Below the pieces are notes generated by a model, which saw only the letters and a program-made list of their open reading frames with translations, searched no databases and was not told the origin of the DNA. From Bryum argenteum (taxonomy: Eukaryota; Streptophyta; Bryopsida; Bryales; Bryaceae): a DNA stretch of 64,000 nucleotides. Both the position numbers and the translations under genes were made by a program. Positions 21,346-33,130 of this stretch are shown in pieces. How positions within the stretch are numbered: the first letter of the stretch is position 1; the number at the start of each line of letters is the position of its first letter. The stretch covers positions 4,361,501 through 4,425,500 of the forward strand of contig CM073331.1 of the NCBI GenBank assembly GCA_037043015.1, written 5' to 3'.

Positions 21346-23095
21346 TTAGAAATTGAATGTGTGACTATTACACCGAAGCTCTATTTCTGAACACCAAAGT
21401 GAAAGAAGGCTGATCAGTGTGGATTTCGGTGTAGGTCTCCGTGTAACTGAGCTCCTAATATCTTAAAACATATTGCTATCAACCCACCACCCCTCCCCAT
21501 GGCCAAAAAAAATATATACATAACTCAGAATCTTTCTGGCAAGTTCCGATATGCTGCTCAGAGCATGCACTTCTGTTTAAGCAAGAAACCTCTTTCATTT
21601 GCCAACAACAAAGGTCTGTTCCTCTGGAGGCAATACCTTAATTGTCCGCTACCAAGTCCTTGGCAGCTACAGTACCAATGGGGGGAGTTTGGTCTTCAGA
21701 CAGGAAGCTGCCACGGGAGGAGGAAGACGGGCAGGAGATGAACTTGTTACTGTTTATTCAGGAACAGTAACTTACTACTTTCTTCACCGCCCCCAGACTC
21801 ACTCAACATAAACCTGGTAATACAGGATGAACCTGGCTTTTGAATTGGGTGAATTCGCCTCTAGCATTTAGGAATAGGGCATATGTAAGTAATCATCAAT
21901 GAAGATAAGAAAATAAAATGCATCGCCAAGTCATAGTGTGCTCATGGCCCTGCACAAATCAGTATGTTTTAAGGCTAACGGGACTGTAGCTCCGATAGCA
22001 AGAGTGGTTGGATATAATATTTTGGTTTGCTTACTAAAAATGCACCCGTTACAAAGTGGTAATATAGATTTTATTGAAGGTAATTTGGTGATTAAATCAT
22101 TTGGCTTCATAAGATTCAGGTACTTAATGTTGAGATGTCCTAATCGATAATGCCATTTTACAGTCTAGATATCACATACTGATGGACAACCCTAGTCATA
22201 TAATTAGAGTCCGAGGGTGCGACACCAATGCCTAGGGAGAATAGGTTTTTTTCTTTGGAAATGCGATATTGCATTTGTTGATTTAATTTTAAAGATTTTG
22301 AATTAATAATACACTTTGTTTGAGTAAATGTGATTATTGTATTTCCTGTAATAGTAAGTTGACTAACAGAAATTAGATTTTTGGCAAGGCCAGATACATG
22401 TAAAATATTTAGAATAAGAAACCTTTGTCCACTTGGTATTTTAAGAAGCAAAGAACCATAGCCCATGGCATTATGTGAACTGTTATCACCAAGTAAAATA
22501 ATTCTTTGAGTGTCTAAAGTATTATAATCTCGAAAGAGATTTTTGTGCGGAGACATATGTTGACTGGCACCTGAGTCGAGGTACCAGGATAAAGAGGTGG
22601 CTGATGTATCAAACATAGCACAGAAAAGAACCGATAAATTATCAACGGAAAGGGCGTTATTTGGTCGCCTATTTTTGGATTGCATATGCTTGGTTTGATC
22701 ACGCTTCTTCTTACAGCAATCAGAAGCTTTATGCCATGGAATTCCGCAATAGTGACAAATAATAGTAGAAGAATTATGAAATGAATTGAAATTTGAAGAA
22801 CTTTGATGTAAGGAGTTGTCAAACTTTCACTTGTTGTCAAACTTTGAAATCGATTTTGTTGATATCTTTTATTGTTGATTGGTTTTATGGATTCACCTTT
22901 TACGTAGAAAACACTGGTTTTAGGTCTTTCATGCTTTGAAAGACTAATAAAATTTTGCTGCAAAATATTAGAAATGAGATTCATCAAAGTGAGGCGAGAT
23001 AATCCTCCTTGAGTTGTCACAAATGCGCTCCATGATTGTGGTATTATTTTCAGTTCCTTTTCAAGAATAAAAATTAATAGTAAAGTTCGTTCCAA

Positions 23096-24531
23096 GGAGG
23101 TGATGTTTAAATAGGGATACTTCTAAGTTAAATCGAGTTAGGTCATTGCAATTAAACCCAAGGCAAGGTAATACTCTTCCTAATATATTCAATAGATATT
23201 AACTTAATTCCTAAGTTGTCTAATTACTAATTAGCTTATAACTCATGGTCATTAATATTCATGATAGAAAGATTCTCTCAGTAGGCATTTCTTCTCAATC
23301 CTCAAGCTTTTATTTCATTTCCACTTCTCTTCACTTGGCAGGATCAGCAACTCAGGTTCAATCCTCCCCAATCAGCTTTTACAATCTCTTGGTCTCATCT
23401 CCAACTGAGCCTTTTATTTAATTGCTTTATTGTATTTCTTTTATGGGCCGCTTTCCGATTTGCTCCTGTACTGGCTTCCTTCCCAGTCGGTACACCAACC
23501 CACTTGGTTCTTTCCGTAGAATTGCTATCAATTCTTTTTAACTTTGTGCCTTCACTTCAAACTCTAACTCGCACATTTTCAATTCTATACTCTCTTTTTC
23601 CCTACTCATATTCTACAATTTTCTTTCTGATTTGAATGCATCTCACATACACTCAAATACCTAATTAGATTTCACTATCCAATTTAGATTCAACTTATCT
23701 TCACAAGCAGTCACTTTGCACTCAATTACTCACCAATTCGACTCTGCACAAACGATTTCAAACTCTCTCACTCACAATCAGAGACTGAACCGACTTGGAC
23801 TACAACGACAACACACAACAAGACAAATGAATTGGATTTCAAATGATACTTTCATTACAATCAATCGTCTTCATACATATTTCAATTTTTATCACACTTG
23901 TAACACACTCATATTCAAATTCTTCACAATCAACACACGCAAACGAAAAACAATACACAGCCCATATGGCTCGGACACGAATTGGAACACTCAACAATCG
24001 GTGCCTGCACTCCTTGGCAGGAAGACTTTTATGCTTTTCAAACGTTACTTGTTCAACCGTTCTCCTACTTGGCACTGCTCCATATCACTCTCACATGCGG
24101 TTCCTTTCACACCCTCCCATTTGGCTTACTTTCCCACTCGGAATTTGCTTGACAACTCGAACTTAACCTGACTTTCTTGTGACTCCCTATTTGGCTTATA
24201 TTCGACTTCCCACTTGCTGGATTCTCACTCGGCCTTCCTGATTTGACTGATTTGACAATCCTAACACTCCCAATTGCATTCTATTTCAGCAATTTCACAT
24301 GCAAAACCACTCATTTGAACACTCAATCTCGGCAAAAAGCTGGAATTTCCTTCAAATTAACACTCCAAAATTGTCAAAATCACATCCAACTTGTCTATCT
24401 ACAACGATTCTAGCAGAGTTCCAAGTAAAACATGAACCTGTTGGACCTCTGTGAAAGTACAACCTGAAGTGGAAGCTTCTTGAACTAAAGCTTGCCACGA
24501 TTCCAATCCTTCCCATTCTCATTGTCCATGG
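23096..24531. other. Intergenic DNA
   Basis: The sequence is CT-rich on the plus strand with no recognised family. The long plus frame at 23716-24171 is His/Asn/Thr-rich and has no stop by composition alone. I do not call it a gene. LTR remnants of the minus-strand copia would be expected here, but I could not define them. Confidence 0.45.
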
Positions 24532-24603
24532 GGTTCTCAAAAATCTACCTCCCAAGGTAGATTTGAGAGAACCTACTAGGCAATAATAATGGGACAAAGG
24601 GAG
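24532..24603. mobile_element. Stowaway-like MITE remnant
   Basis: The right end CAATAATAATGGGACAAAGGGAG, followed by TA (24604-24605), is the inverted CTCCCTTTGTCCCATTAT terminus. The interior hairpin (AATCTACCT ... AGGTAGATTT, GAGAGAACC) matches the intact copy at 10696-10797. The left terminus is lost. Confidence 0.75.
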
Positions 24604-24875
24604 TATTTCTTACTGAAGATTTGTTGTGTATTTTGTGGCAGATTGAGTATGAAGAAGAGCGGGAAATGCAAACATCTGATTTTCAATTTCTTACCACGAT
24701 TTTGTAAAAAAACATTTTTGTTAGATCATGAGATAAATTGAAAGGAGAAATTTGTTGCATGGAGCAAAGTTGTGTGCAAATGACGTGACATTCCTCTGTT
24801 GAGTAGTAGAGCCTGTTATTATTGGGTTGTTCAAATATTGATGGTAGGGTTTCCAAGAAAGAACTCTATCTCCTA

Positions 24876-24991
24876 GATAGATGATAGATAGATAGATAAA
24901 AACTCCAGTCCTTTTTAAGGGGCCGGCGTGAATGAAGTGTCCGTTTGTAATGCTAATATCCCGATGGCCACCGGACAAGGGGAACTTGAAC
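24876..24991 (-). mobile_element. 5'-truncated SINE copy with 14-bp target duplication
   Basis: This 116-bp insertion is bounded by perfect AACTCTATCTCCTA repeats (24862-24875 and 24992-25005). The 3' end on the minus strand is a (CTAT)n/(GATA)n tail. The body matches the 5241-5401 copy (GGGGCCGGCGTGAATGAAGT, CCCGATGGCCACCGGACAAG) but is truncated further at its 5' end, as expected of target-primed reverse transcription. Confidence 0.92.
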
Positions 24992-25196
24992 AACTCTATC
25001 TCCTACTATATCCCTAAAGATCCTTGATTCAAAATTTCTTAAATTACAGAAAATGACCTTCGCTTACTTCAAGCCAAAAAAATCTCTATCTAAGTATCAA
25101 TTAGATAATCCAACCGTAGATTCCTAAATTGAAGTTGCCTTGTCACTTGCACGTGTAATTTGAACCGTTGATTCTTTCCATTTCTGAGATGATAAT

Positions 25197-25423
25197 TGTT
25201 GAGAATTAATATTCTCACATACGCTCTCCTTTGTATTCTAGCTAGATGAGTCACTAGTGTAAGATACCTCCACTACTTTAGACCTATGAGAGAGAAGTAC
25301 TATTCATCTTCTCTCTCCTTGTACCTCCATATACTCTTTCCCACAATCTAAGAATCCCTCTTTTGTGTCTATCTTCTTGGTGCTTACTTTGTAATCTCCT
25401 TGCTTTCAATTGCATCTTCAACA
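25197..25423 (+). repeat. 5' LTR of copia element
   Basis: It starts TGTTGAGAATTAAT and ends CATCTTCAACA. It differs from the 3' LTR at one visible site (AAGAATCCC here, AAGACTCCC there). Identity this high implies recent insertion or gene conversion. Confidence 0.97.
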
Positions 25424-25967
25424 CGTTATCAGCACACTCTTTCATAGCTCTTAGTTCTTAGTACTAATTTCTTGATACTCTATCTTAGCTATCTCTACTT
25501 CTCTTTGATTTTATTGTAGTTTTTAGGAGTTTTGTTTTTAGAACAAAATCTTAGAACAAGTTCTTTCTCTTCTAATCTTCCCTTTTGACTTAAAACTTCC
25601 CTTCTCACACTCTAAATTTCCTTACATCTCTTTCTTAACTTCTATTGACAAAATTCACAACTTAGTTTTGTTGTTTTTCAAACTTCGTTTTTGGCCACTT
25701 CTTCTCGTTTTGTTCATATTTGGTTTCATTTTATTGTTCTTACTTGTTTTAGTTGTCATTTAGAAGCTTTCTCTTTACAAATCTTCCTCTACAAACCTCA
25801 ATTTCCTCTCTAAGCTTCTTCTCCAAACCCTCATTCTATATTATCACACCTAATATCACTACTCCAAAACTCCCTGGACTCTTCTCCATCTCTCTCATTT
25901 CCATAATATAATAATATTTTCTCCTTTTTCCTTTATTCCTTTACTTCCCACTTGCCGTTTTTTACCT

Positions 25968-26215
25968 TTACTGTTTACTGTTTTACTTTTTACGTTTACT
26001 GTTTTACTTTTTACGTTTACTGTTTTACTTTTTACATTTACTGTTTTACTTTTCACTTTTCACTTTTTACTTTTTACTTTTACTGTATTACTTTTACCTT
26101 TTACTTTTACTGTTTTTACTTTTTATCTTTTTTTAAATTTTTACTTTATTGTATTTTTTTACTTTTACCGTTTTTACTGTTTTCTTTTAGCGATACATAT
26201 TTTACTTTCTAAACT
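25968..26215 (+). repeat. TTTACTGTTTTACTTTTTACG tandem array in copia leader
   Basis: Repeats of about 21 bp grade into simple TTTTACTTTT runs in the untranslated leader between the 5' LTR and gag. The resulting Phe/Tyr-rich open frame is an artefact of repeat composition. Confidence 0.8.
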
Positions 26216-26388
26216 TCTTTACTTTCTTATTAACTTTTATCGTACATTTCTTTAAGTTTCTAATTTGTACTTTGTACATTTACCTTCTCACTAACTATCT
26301 AATATTTTTCTTTCCTCACTATACATAAAACTCGAACTAACTTGATTATATTTTCCTCAATCTCTCACTATATATTTTCAATAATATT

Positions 26389-28239
26389 ATGTCTTCTTCT
26401 ACTTCTTCCGTGGCTACATCTTCAGCCATGCCGGTGGCTGTTACTAACCTTGACCCTCCGATGAGACTTCAACCTCTACAATTCCCACAGTTATCAGCCG
26501 ATGGCAACAACTATCTATTATGGGCGAGGACTGCTAAAGCTCACATCTTCGCGGACCAGTTATCGGGTTCTATTGCTTTCGACCCGGGAATGGTTGTAAG
26601 TCCTACTCTCCAGCCTTCCATTTCTTGGAAAACTTTACTTCTCCTCCGTCACCATCTACTCCCATCTCTCCAGTATCAATATCTGGAGATTGAAGATCCT
26701 AATGAACTTTGGCAAAAGCTCAAGTCTCGTTTTGATCACCAGAAAACTATTTTTCATCCTCGAGCTCTCTCTGACTGGACCCATCTCCGAGTGTTGGATT
26801 TTCCAACACTTGTTGCTTTTAACAACGAGCTTTATAGGATAATTTCACAACTAAGGCTCTGTGGTCAAAACATAACTGAAGAGGAATTGATTGAGAAAAA
26901 TCTCTCAACTTTTCCACCTGTTCATGTTGTACTCGCCCAACAGTACAAAAATATGAGATTTACTAACCATTCTGATCTCATGTCTCTTCTACTTCTTGCT
27001 GAGAAGTAGAATGAGCTTCTTTTGCGAAATGCAGAAGCTCGCCCGATTGGTACCTCTGTACCTGAGTCTCATGCTGTCCAGGTTCCTAGTGTTAAACCTA
27101 AGAACCAAAAGTTTAAGAAATACCGTAACAAACAGCATGGTCAGTCTAACCAGGGAAAACCGCAGACTCAACGGAAGAATACTTCTTCCGTTACCACTAG
27201 TAGTGGTAAGCGTCCATCAGAGACGCGTTCTTGCCACAAATGTGGCAGAGTGGGTCATCTGGCTAATGTTTGCAGAACACCAGAGTATTTCGTAAAGATG
27301 TTCCAAGAGAACAAGCGATATAAATCTCAGAAACGAGAGGCCCACACCATGGATGCTTCCATGGATCCATTTCAAACCGACGAAATGGAAACGTACGTTG
27401 CAGAGGACATCTCTCCTGGTGAGTCACACGATGCTCTCCTTGATTCTGCAACTACTCATACAATCCTGCGGGATAAGGCATTTTTTGACATAGATAATCT
27501 GTCAACCTGGCAAACCAGAAATTTAATGACTATGGCTGGATCGAATGTATTTCGTTTCCAGGAGGGACCAGCAAAGGTGATTTTGCCTGAGGGCACCACC
27601 ATTACATGCATGCGTGCTATGTACTCTCCCTCTGCACCTCGAAGCCTGATCAGCTATCGAGATGTTCGCACCAACGGTTTGCACCTCTCGATTAGTATTC
27701 TAGATAAGCGAGAGGCTTTGATTTTTGTACAGAATAACAAAGTGGTAGAAATAGCCTTTGCTGCGGCAACTGGCTTATACCGGATTCCAATCCGACCACC
27801 TACTATATGTAGTTTTGCTTTATCTTCTAAAGATGATAAAGTTGCACTTTGGCACGGAAGATTGGGTTATCCTGGCTCTACACTTTTACGCAAAATTCTT
27901 CCATGCGTTGTAGGACATAACCTACAACCAGCAAGTGTTAACTCGATGGGTTTGTGTGAGGCTTGCGTACAAGGCAAATTAATTGCCAAGCCTTCGCTAT
28001 ACAAACTACCTAATGAATTGCCACCAATGCTCTCCAGACTACATGGAGATATTTGCGGTCCAATTACTCCTATGAGTGGACCATTTCGATACTTTTTGGT
28101 TCTTGTTGATGCATCGGGTCGGCAATCCCATGTTTCTTTATTATCATCAAGAAATTTGGCGTTCGCCAATTTACTTTCGATGCTTATACGTTTCAAGGCT
28201 CATTTTCCGATTATCCAATTCAACGCTACGTATGGATAA
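26389..28239 (+). pseudogene. copia gag-protease-integrase (5' part), one internal stop
   Basis: Gag starts at ATG 26389 (contains FPQLSADGNNYLLWARTAKA). The same frame continues past a single TAG at 27007-27009. It then runs through the zinc knuckle CHKCGRVGHLANVC (about 27232-27273), protease DSATTHTIL (about 27442), pre-integrase ALWHGRLGYPGS (about 27844), and the integrase start with LHGDICGPI and YFLVLVDASG (the D of the catalytic triad). It ends at a frameshift near 28239. Because only one in-frame stop separates gag from the rest, it is a premature stop, not a designed gag/pol boundary, unless stop-codon readthrough is used. Copia elements normally have one continuous frame. Confidence 0.9.
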
Positions 28240-30835
28240 TGCTCAAGAGTTTCGTCAAGGCATTTGAGGATTATTGCGCCGCGAACGGGATTGACTCACT
28301 TATTCAATCCCGTATGAACACGCTCAAAACGGTCTAGCTGAATCTTTTATTAAAAGGATTCAGTGGATTACACGACCACTACTTCTTCACGCTCATTTAC
28401 CTTCAACAATGTGGGGACATGTTGTTTTACACGCTGCGACACTAATCCGTCTTCGACCTTCATCTATGGAAATTGCTCTTCTTCAAGTTAACTTCTTTCC
28501 GGACGAGTTCCAGATGTTTCTCACATGCGCACATTTGGATGCCGTGTTTGGGTTCCTGTCTCTGAACCCTATCGTCAGAAGACTAATGCTCATCGACAAG
28601 AAGGGATTTATGTTGGATTCGATTCTCCAAGTATCATTCGCTACATCAGTCCAACTACTGCAGACGTTCTTACTGAGCCCGTTTTTTGCTTAATCGCCGG
28701 TTTGAAGAGGATAAATTTCCGCCTTTAACTTACGCAACATCTTCTCAAGAGTCTAAACCTCTTGTTTTCAAAGCCTCTGAAACATTTATATCAAATCCTG
28801 ATCCAAGATCTTCTTTGGCTGAAAGTGAAGTTGCTAAAATTCTATATTTGCAAAAGATTGCTCATCAAACACCTGACGGTTTCAACAACGATCGAGGATT
28901 ACTAAGAATCCACTCAATGAAGCCTTAACCTTCCTTCTCGAGCCAGAGTGGATTCTCCAAAGAACTATATACTTCACCGACAATGAAGCGTCTTTCGTGG
29001 TCAGGATAAGCAACCACGTAAAAGAAGGATAAGCTCTGATCAACTTCCTTCTACTCCACCCGTAGCATCTCCTACAGAAAATCGAACTGTTTTTCTTCAA
29101 ACTTCACAAATTGGAGAAATATCTTCATCTAATACAGAATTATCAATTTTGTATTGTAACACTGGTGAGATATTGAATAGGCCAGATTTCGAATTCGATG
29201 ATCATTTCTTGTGTATGATTGCTGAGAGCAACTCTTGTGAGAAAGATGATCCCGAACCAACATCTATTGACGAAGCGATGCGTCGCTCTGATTGGCCGAA
29301 ATGGAAAGCTGCTATTGAGGAGGAGTATACATCTTTGAGAAAACGTCAAGTTTTTTGTCCTATTGTGAATAATCTCACAAACAAACCTCTTGGCTACAAA
29401 CTTGTATTTGTGCGCAAACGTGATGACAAAGGTACGATCACTCGTTATAAAGTCCGTTTGGTTGCTCAAGGTTTTTCTCAGAAGTTTGGAATTCATTATG
29501 ATTCAACATATTCACCTGTTATGCATTCTATTACTTTCCGATATTTAATTGGTATGGTACATCACATTTCACTTTGGAAATGCGTCTCATGGATGTTGTC
29601 ATTCGCTTATCTCTACGGATCACTCGGACTAACCTTTACATGAAGGTTCTCCGGACTTGATCGCGACGGGTTCTTCAAAGACCTATTTCTTTGGTAAACA
29701 CCGTGGAGTTAAATTGCAACGTCTTTCTATATGGCCTTAAACAATCGGGCCGTATCCGGTACCAACGTTTAAGAGATTTTCATCGATCATCATTTTAAGA
29801 ATGACGATTCTTCCGTGTTTATGTATCAAACGAGATAAACAAGAGTTTGTTATCGCAAAGATATATGTTGATGATCTAAATCTTGTTGGAACACCATCTG
29901 CATGCAATGCAACTACTCGCCTTTTAACTCGGGAATTTGAAATGAAATTACTTGGTCAAACCACTTTTTCGTATTGGTTTTAAAATCTTCATTTGAAAGA
30001 TGGTAGCGTTTTTTTTTTTCTCAATCGACATATATCAATCGAATCTTCAAACGTTTCAACATGATTGATGCCCATCCTTTATCTACGCCGATGGTTGGCC
30101 GTAGTACCAAAGGTGATGACTTTATCGTCCTTGCGAGGAGGAGGAGGATATATTGGCGAACAATATCCATACCGCAGCGGTTGGAGCTTTTATTATATTT
30201 GGCTACATCAACAAGGCGAGGATATTTCTTTTTTGCGATGAGTGTTTAAGACGACATAGTGTCGTCCTACTTTACGACATTGGAATGGCGTAAAGCATTT
30301 ATTCCGATATTTGAAGGGAACTGAGCATTTGGGTCTACATTATACACGATCGGCTAATTCAACATTAGTTGGATATGCCGATGCTGGTTATAGATCCGAT
30401 CCAGCAACCTCCAAATCTCAAACTGGGTATGTTTTCTTGAGACACGGTGCTGCTATCTCTTGGAAATCTGTAAAACAAACAATAACTGCGACATCATCGA
30501 ATCATTCAGAAGTTATTGCTTTACACGAGGCTTCCAGAGAATGCATATGGCTAAGATCCGTTGATAAGTTTATTTTAACAAATGCGGATTACATATACGA
30601 CAACGCCTTTCTGATTTTGTATGAGGATAATAGTGCTTGTGTTTCACAAATGCTGTTTTGGTTTTATCAAGGGCGATCGAACTAAACATATTGATCCGAA
30701 GTATTTCAGCTTCACTCATGATTTGATAACAACTGGAGTACTTGAAATCAAGAAGATTATATCAGCACACAATCTTGCAGATTTGTTCACGAAGGCACTT
30801 CCGGTATTTGTTCATTGTCGACTTGTTCATGGTAT
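28240..30835 (+). pseudogene. copia integrase C-terminus, reverse transcriptase, RNase H (frameshifted)
   Basis: The second integrase Asp region (RMDNAQEFR) is near 28235 in a new frame. Reverse transcriptase starts about 29280 (SDWPKWKAAIEEEY) and continues YKVRLVAQGFSQKFGIHYD. LYGLKQSGR is near 29732 in another frame, and the catalytic IYVDDLNLVG at 29863-29892 is intact. RNase H follows: LVGYADAGYRSDPATSKSQT (about 30368), TATSSNHSEVIALHEASREC (about 30488), YEDNSACVSQM, and LADLFTKALP (about 30775). At least six frame changes or stops are visible. The element could move only with proteins supplied in trans. Confidence 0.9.
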
Positions 30836-31119
30836 TGGCATGCGTCAGTTAAATGTAATAGAACAAGAAGTTACCCTAAAACTTTTGATACTCTTCTCTG
30901 GATTTTTCCCAATGGGTTTTACCATGAGAAAAGTTGATGAAGTTAGTTGTATTCTTTTTCCTTCATTTGTGTTTTTTCCCTTGATCATCATCAAGGTTTT
31001 TCGCAAATAAGGTTTTAATGAGGCAGCAAATAAAAGGTGGGTTGTGGTGAGAACCACGATTTCTGATTCCATGCATGGAGTCTGTTAGCCATCTTGGGGT
31101 GCTTTGCATCTTGTCACGG

Positions 31120-31290
31120 TTTAGGTAGGTGATTGGGCCGACTGGTTATTCCTGCCTCACTAGCATGCCAAGCCGCGAGTTTCCCCGACCAGTCGACAAG
31201 GCCAGCGCGAATCGAACCTCGGACCGGTCGGTTAACCACCGACATTTTATCCAGTCGACCAAGTCCACGACTTGGCGACTATCATCGGCA
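31120..31290 (-). mobile_element. tRNA-derived SINE-like unit nested in copia 3' leader
   Basis: On the minus strand a tRNA-like stretch has an A-box TGGTCGACTGG (complement of about 31251-31262) and a near-consensus B-box GGTTCGATTCG (complement of 31208-31218), about 33 bp apart. That is normal RNA polymerase III promoter spacing. It lies between the RNase H end and the polypurine tract, where autonomous copia elements carry only short leader. The tRNA-unrelated 3' part continues toward about 31120. Target duplications were not resolved. Confidence 0.6.
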
Positions 31291-31348
31291 TTTAGCCGTA
31301 TTTGTATCAGTTCACTGCGTTAGCTTATATTATAATACCTCGTCGAGC

Positions 31349-31357
31349 GAGGAGGAG
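31349..31357 (+). promoter_or_regulatory. Polypurine tract of copia element
   Basis: The purine run GAGGAGGAG abuts the 3' LTR start TGTTGAG. This is the expected plus-strand DNA primer site. Confidence 0.75.
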
Positions 31358-31584
31358 TGTTGAGAATTAATATTCTCACATACGCTCTCCTTTGTATTCT
31401 AGCTAGATGAGTCACTAGTGTAAGATACCTCCACTACTTTAGACCTATGAGAGAGAAGTACTATTCATCTTCTCTCTCCTTGTACCTCCATATACTCTTT
31501 CCCACAATCTAAGACTCCCTCTTTTGTGTCTATCTTCTTGGTGCTTACTTTGTAATCTCCTTGCTTTCAATTGCATCTTCAACA
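31358..31584 (+). repeat. 3' LTR of copia element
   Basis: It is the same length as the 5' LTR, with one substitution found by eye. It is followed directly by the ATAAT target duplication. Confidence 0.97.
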
Positions 31585-31589
31585 ATAAT

Positions 31590-33050
31590 GATCAAAGTTG
31601 GCTGATTTCACTCCTTACAAAAATCCCACAAAGCCATTTTGACTTTCTTGGATCTTTAGGGAATATATCAAACATTTTTAGGTTTATCTTTGATTTTTGT
31701 GTGCCACTTTGAGGAGGAAGGTTACATTTACCAAATGTTGAGGGCATATTGATAGCTTTTGTTTGGAGTTCAAAGAAGTACAAACTGACTAGTTAAATTT
31801 GGAACATGTTTTCTGGAGTATGAGAATATAGTATATTAGTCTAAAATAGAGCAGGTCCCATAATGGAGCTCTGGTAATCTTCACTTAGAGGTACATAATA
31901 GCTCCCCCATACAACATTACCATGTACTCACTGCATTCATTATAGGGTGTCACTTTAGGGCACACATTTTAGACATATTTGAGTTAAAAATTCATCAAGA
32001 GTCCAGAAATGATGATTTCATTTGCTCTATCTTTCTAATAATTTCCCCATGCACAAAAATGGCTTGCACTAGTAACGTCTCCATCGATTTCTTGACCCAA
32101 AAATTGAGTCATTATGGAGCACCCCACTTTATCCGTATACTTGTGTTAAGAATATTTTACAACTGTATGTTTTCCATCTTACTTTTAACATTCTTGGAAT
32201 ATTGTGATCATGAGTATTTGTAAGTAGGAAATATAATTTTCAAGTGAGTACTTTTGGGCACTTCCTCATCCTCAAACTTTTTCATGCCCGTTAACTTCAA
32301 TGTTTTGTACTTCGGTACAACCGTATACCGTATTACTTTTCATGCTTTTTGAGCTCCAATGTTTCACATGCTCCAAAATTTTAGTTACTCAACAACTTAC
32401 CATTCACTGTACTTTTGAGACAACATTTGTTTGCAAATTCGAGAATATTCTATTGGTGAACTCAAATTGTGTAAAATACTCTAATATTGTAGCCTCTACC
32501 AAATTTCGGCAGAAAAATTCAATTATTTTACAAAACAAAAAATCTCAAAAATTCAACCGATAAAAGCTATACCTTTTTAAATTATATGTGATAAAATTTC
32601 ATAATTTTCTGCAGCTTTATGTTTCTCAACTCTATATTTTTGAAATTTTCAAGGAAAACAATAAACGCTAAAAAACACGGTGATGAAATCTCTACGTGAA
32701 AAATAACAATCATTTTGTTTTGACAAAAGCAAAATCTTTTAGAGGCTATGGTAGTATGATATGACCTAAAATCATTTGTATAAAAGAAAAAAATATTACA
32801 AGATATGCATTAACAAATTTTCCAAATTACCATTTTATAAAATAAGCTTAATTAAATTCAAACTTAAGCTTGAATAGTAAAAGCCCATCAAGGATATTTG
32901 ATAGTAATAGTCGATTTTTCAAAAAAATAAAATAAAATAAATTTTTAAAAATGGTTTTTAAAAAATTTAAAAATCCCATTAGACTTTCTCACCCTAAACT
33001 CATAAAAAAAATATACATATGGCACTTTTTAACCGACCACAAGAAATAAC
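31590..33050. other. AT-rich intergenic DNA upstream of PRMT1
   Basis: No gene is seen. The first 60 bases continue the dispersed repeat into which the copia element inserted (paralogue at 46200-46450). Confidence 0.55.
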
Positions 33051-33130
33051 AAGGGAACGAAATTCCCGGCAACTGACGGCGCCGACAAAAAGAAACCGGC
33101 CCCAACCCGTCGTACGACCGGAAACTCTCA

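Larger units (their letters stand above)
19858..21880. mobile_element. ~2-kb foreign insertion inside the copia integrase
   Basis: The copia integrase is readable on both sides but split by 2,023 bp of non-retroelement DNA. The borders carry near-identical 12-mers ATATGTAGGTAA (19846-19857) and ATATGTAAGTAA (21881-21892), consistent with a target-site duplication with one mismatch. Inside are two exons of an unknown minus-strand gene with a telo-box leader, a 767-bp Harbinger-like MITE, and GC-richer DNA than the host element. I could not find convincing terminal inverted repeats at the outer borders. It may be a Pack-MULE-like gene-capturing element or a repair patch. Confidence 0.6.
17985..23095 (-). 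mobile_element. Degenerate Ty1/copia element fragment, interrupted
   Basis: On the minus strand, from high to low coordinates, it reads: gag C-terminus and a CCHC-like remnant (about 23095-22690); protease region with WYLDSGASQHMSPHK (about 22590); pre-integrase block HLNIKYLNLMKPN and GCIFSKQTK (about 22140-21990); integrase core IDDY (about 21900); foreign DNA (19858-21880); integrase again with FLRSDNGGE (about 19745); integrase C-terminus (19646-19242); and reverse transcriptase with LLKSLYRLKQAPRVWYDLL (about 18490) and LYIDNLVFISND (about 18340). It ends near 17985 before RNase H. Many stops and frameshifts show it is dead. I saw no LTRs. The RNase H end and probably both LTRs are missing. 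Confidence 0.85.
25197..31584 (+). mobile_element. Full-length Ty1/copia LTR retrotransposon, 6,388 bp, coding region inactivated
   Basis: LTRs of 227 bp (25197-25423 and 31358-31584) begin TGTTGAGAATTAATATTCTC and end CTTCAACA. I found one substitution between them. The target-site duplication is ATAAT (25192-25196, 31585-31589). A primer-site-like CGTTATCAGCAC follows the 5' LTR, and a polypurine GAGGAGGAG precedes the 3' LTR. Domain order is gag, CCHC knuckle, protease, integrase, reverse transcriptase, RNase H, which is Ty1/copia. The short LTRs and primer site resemble the Retrofit/Ale-type lineage (inference). The pol frame is broken by an in-frame TAG and many frameshifts. Confidence 0.97.

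Noticed and set aside
23716-24171. 151-codon plus-strand frame
   Set aside because: It is His/Thr/Asn/Ser-rich with no recognisable domain, lies in CT-rich DNA and overlaps equally open frames.
25952-26212. Phe/Tyr-rich frame resembling a membrane protein
   Set aside because: It is the translation of TTTTACTG tandem repeats in the copia leader, upstream of gag.
31128-31290. Functional tRNA gene on the minus strand
   Set aside because: The A- and B-boxes are good, but the acceptor ends do not pair and no proper anticodon loop could be drawn; a SINE-like unit is the better reading.
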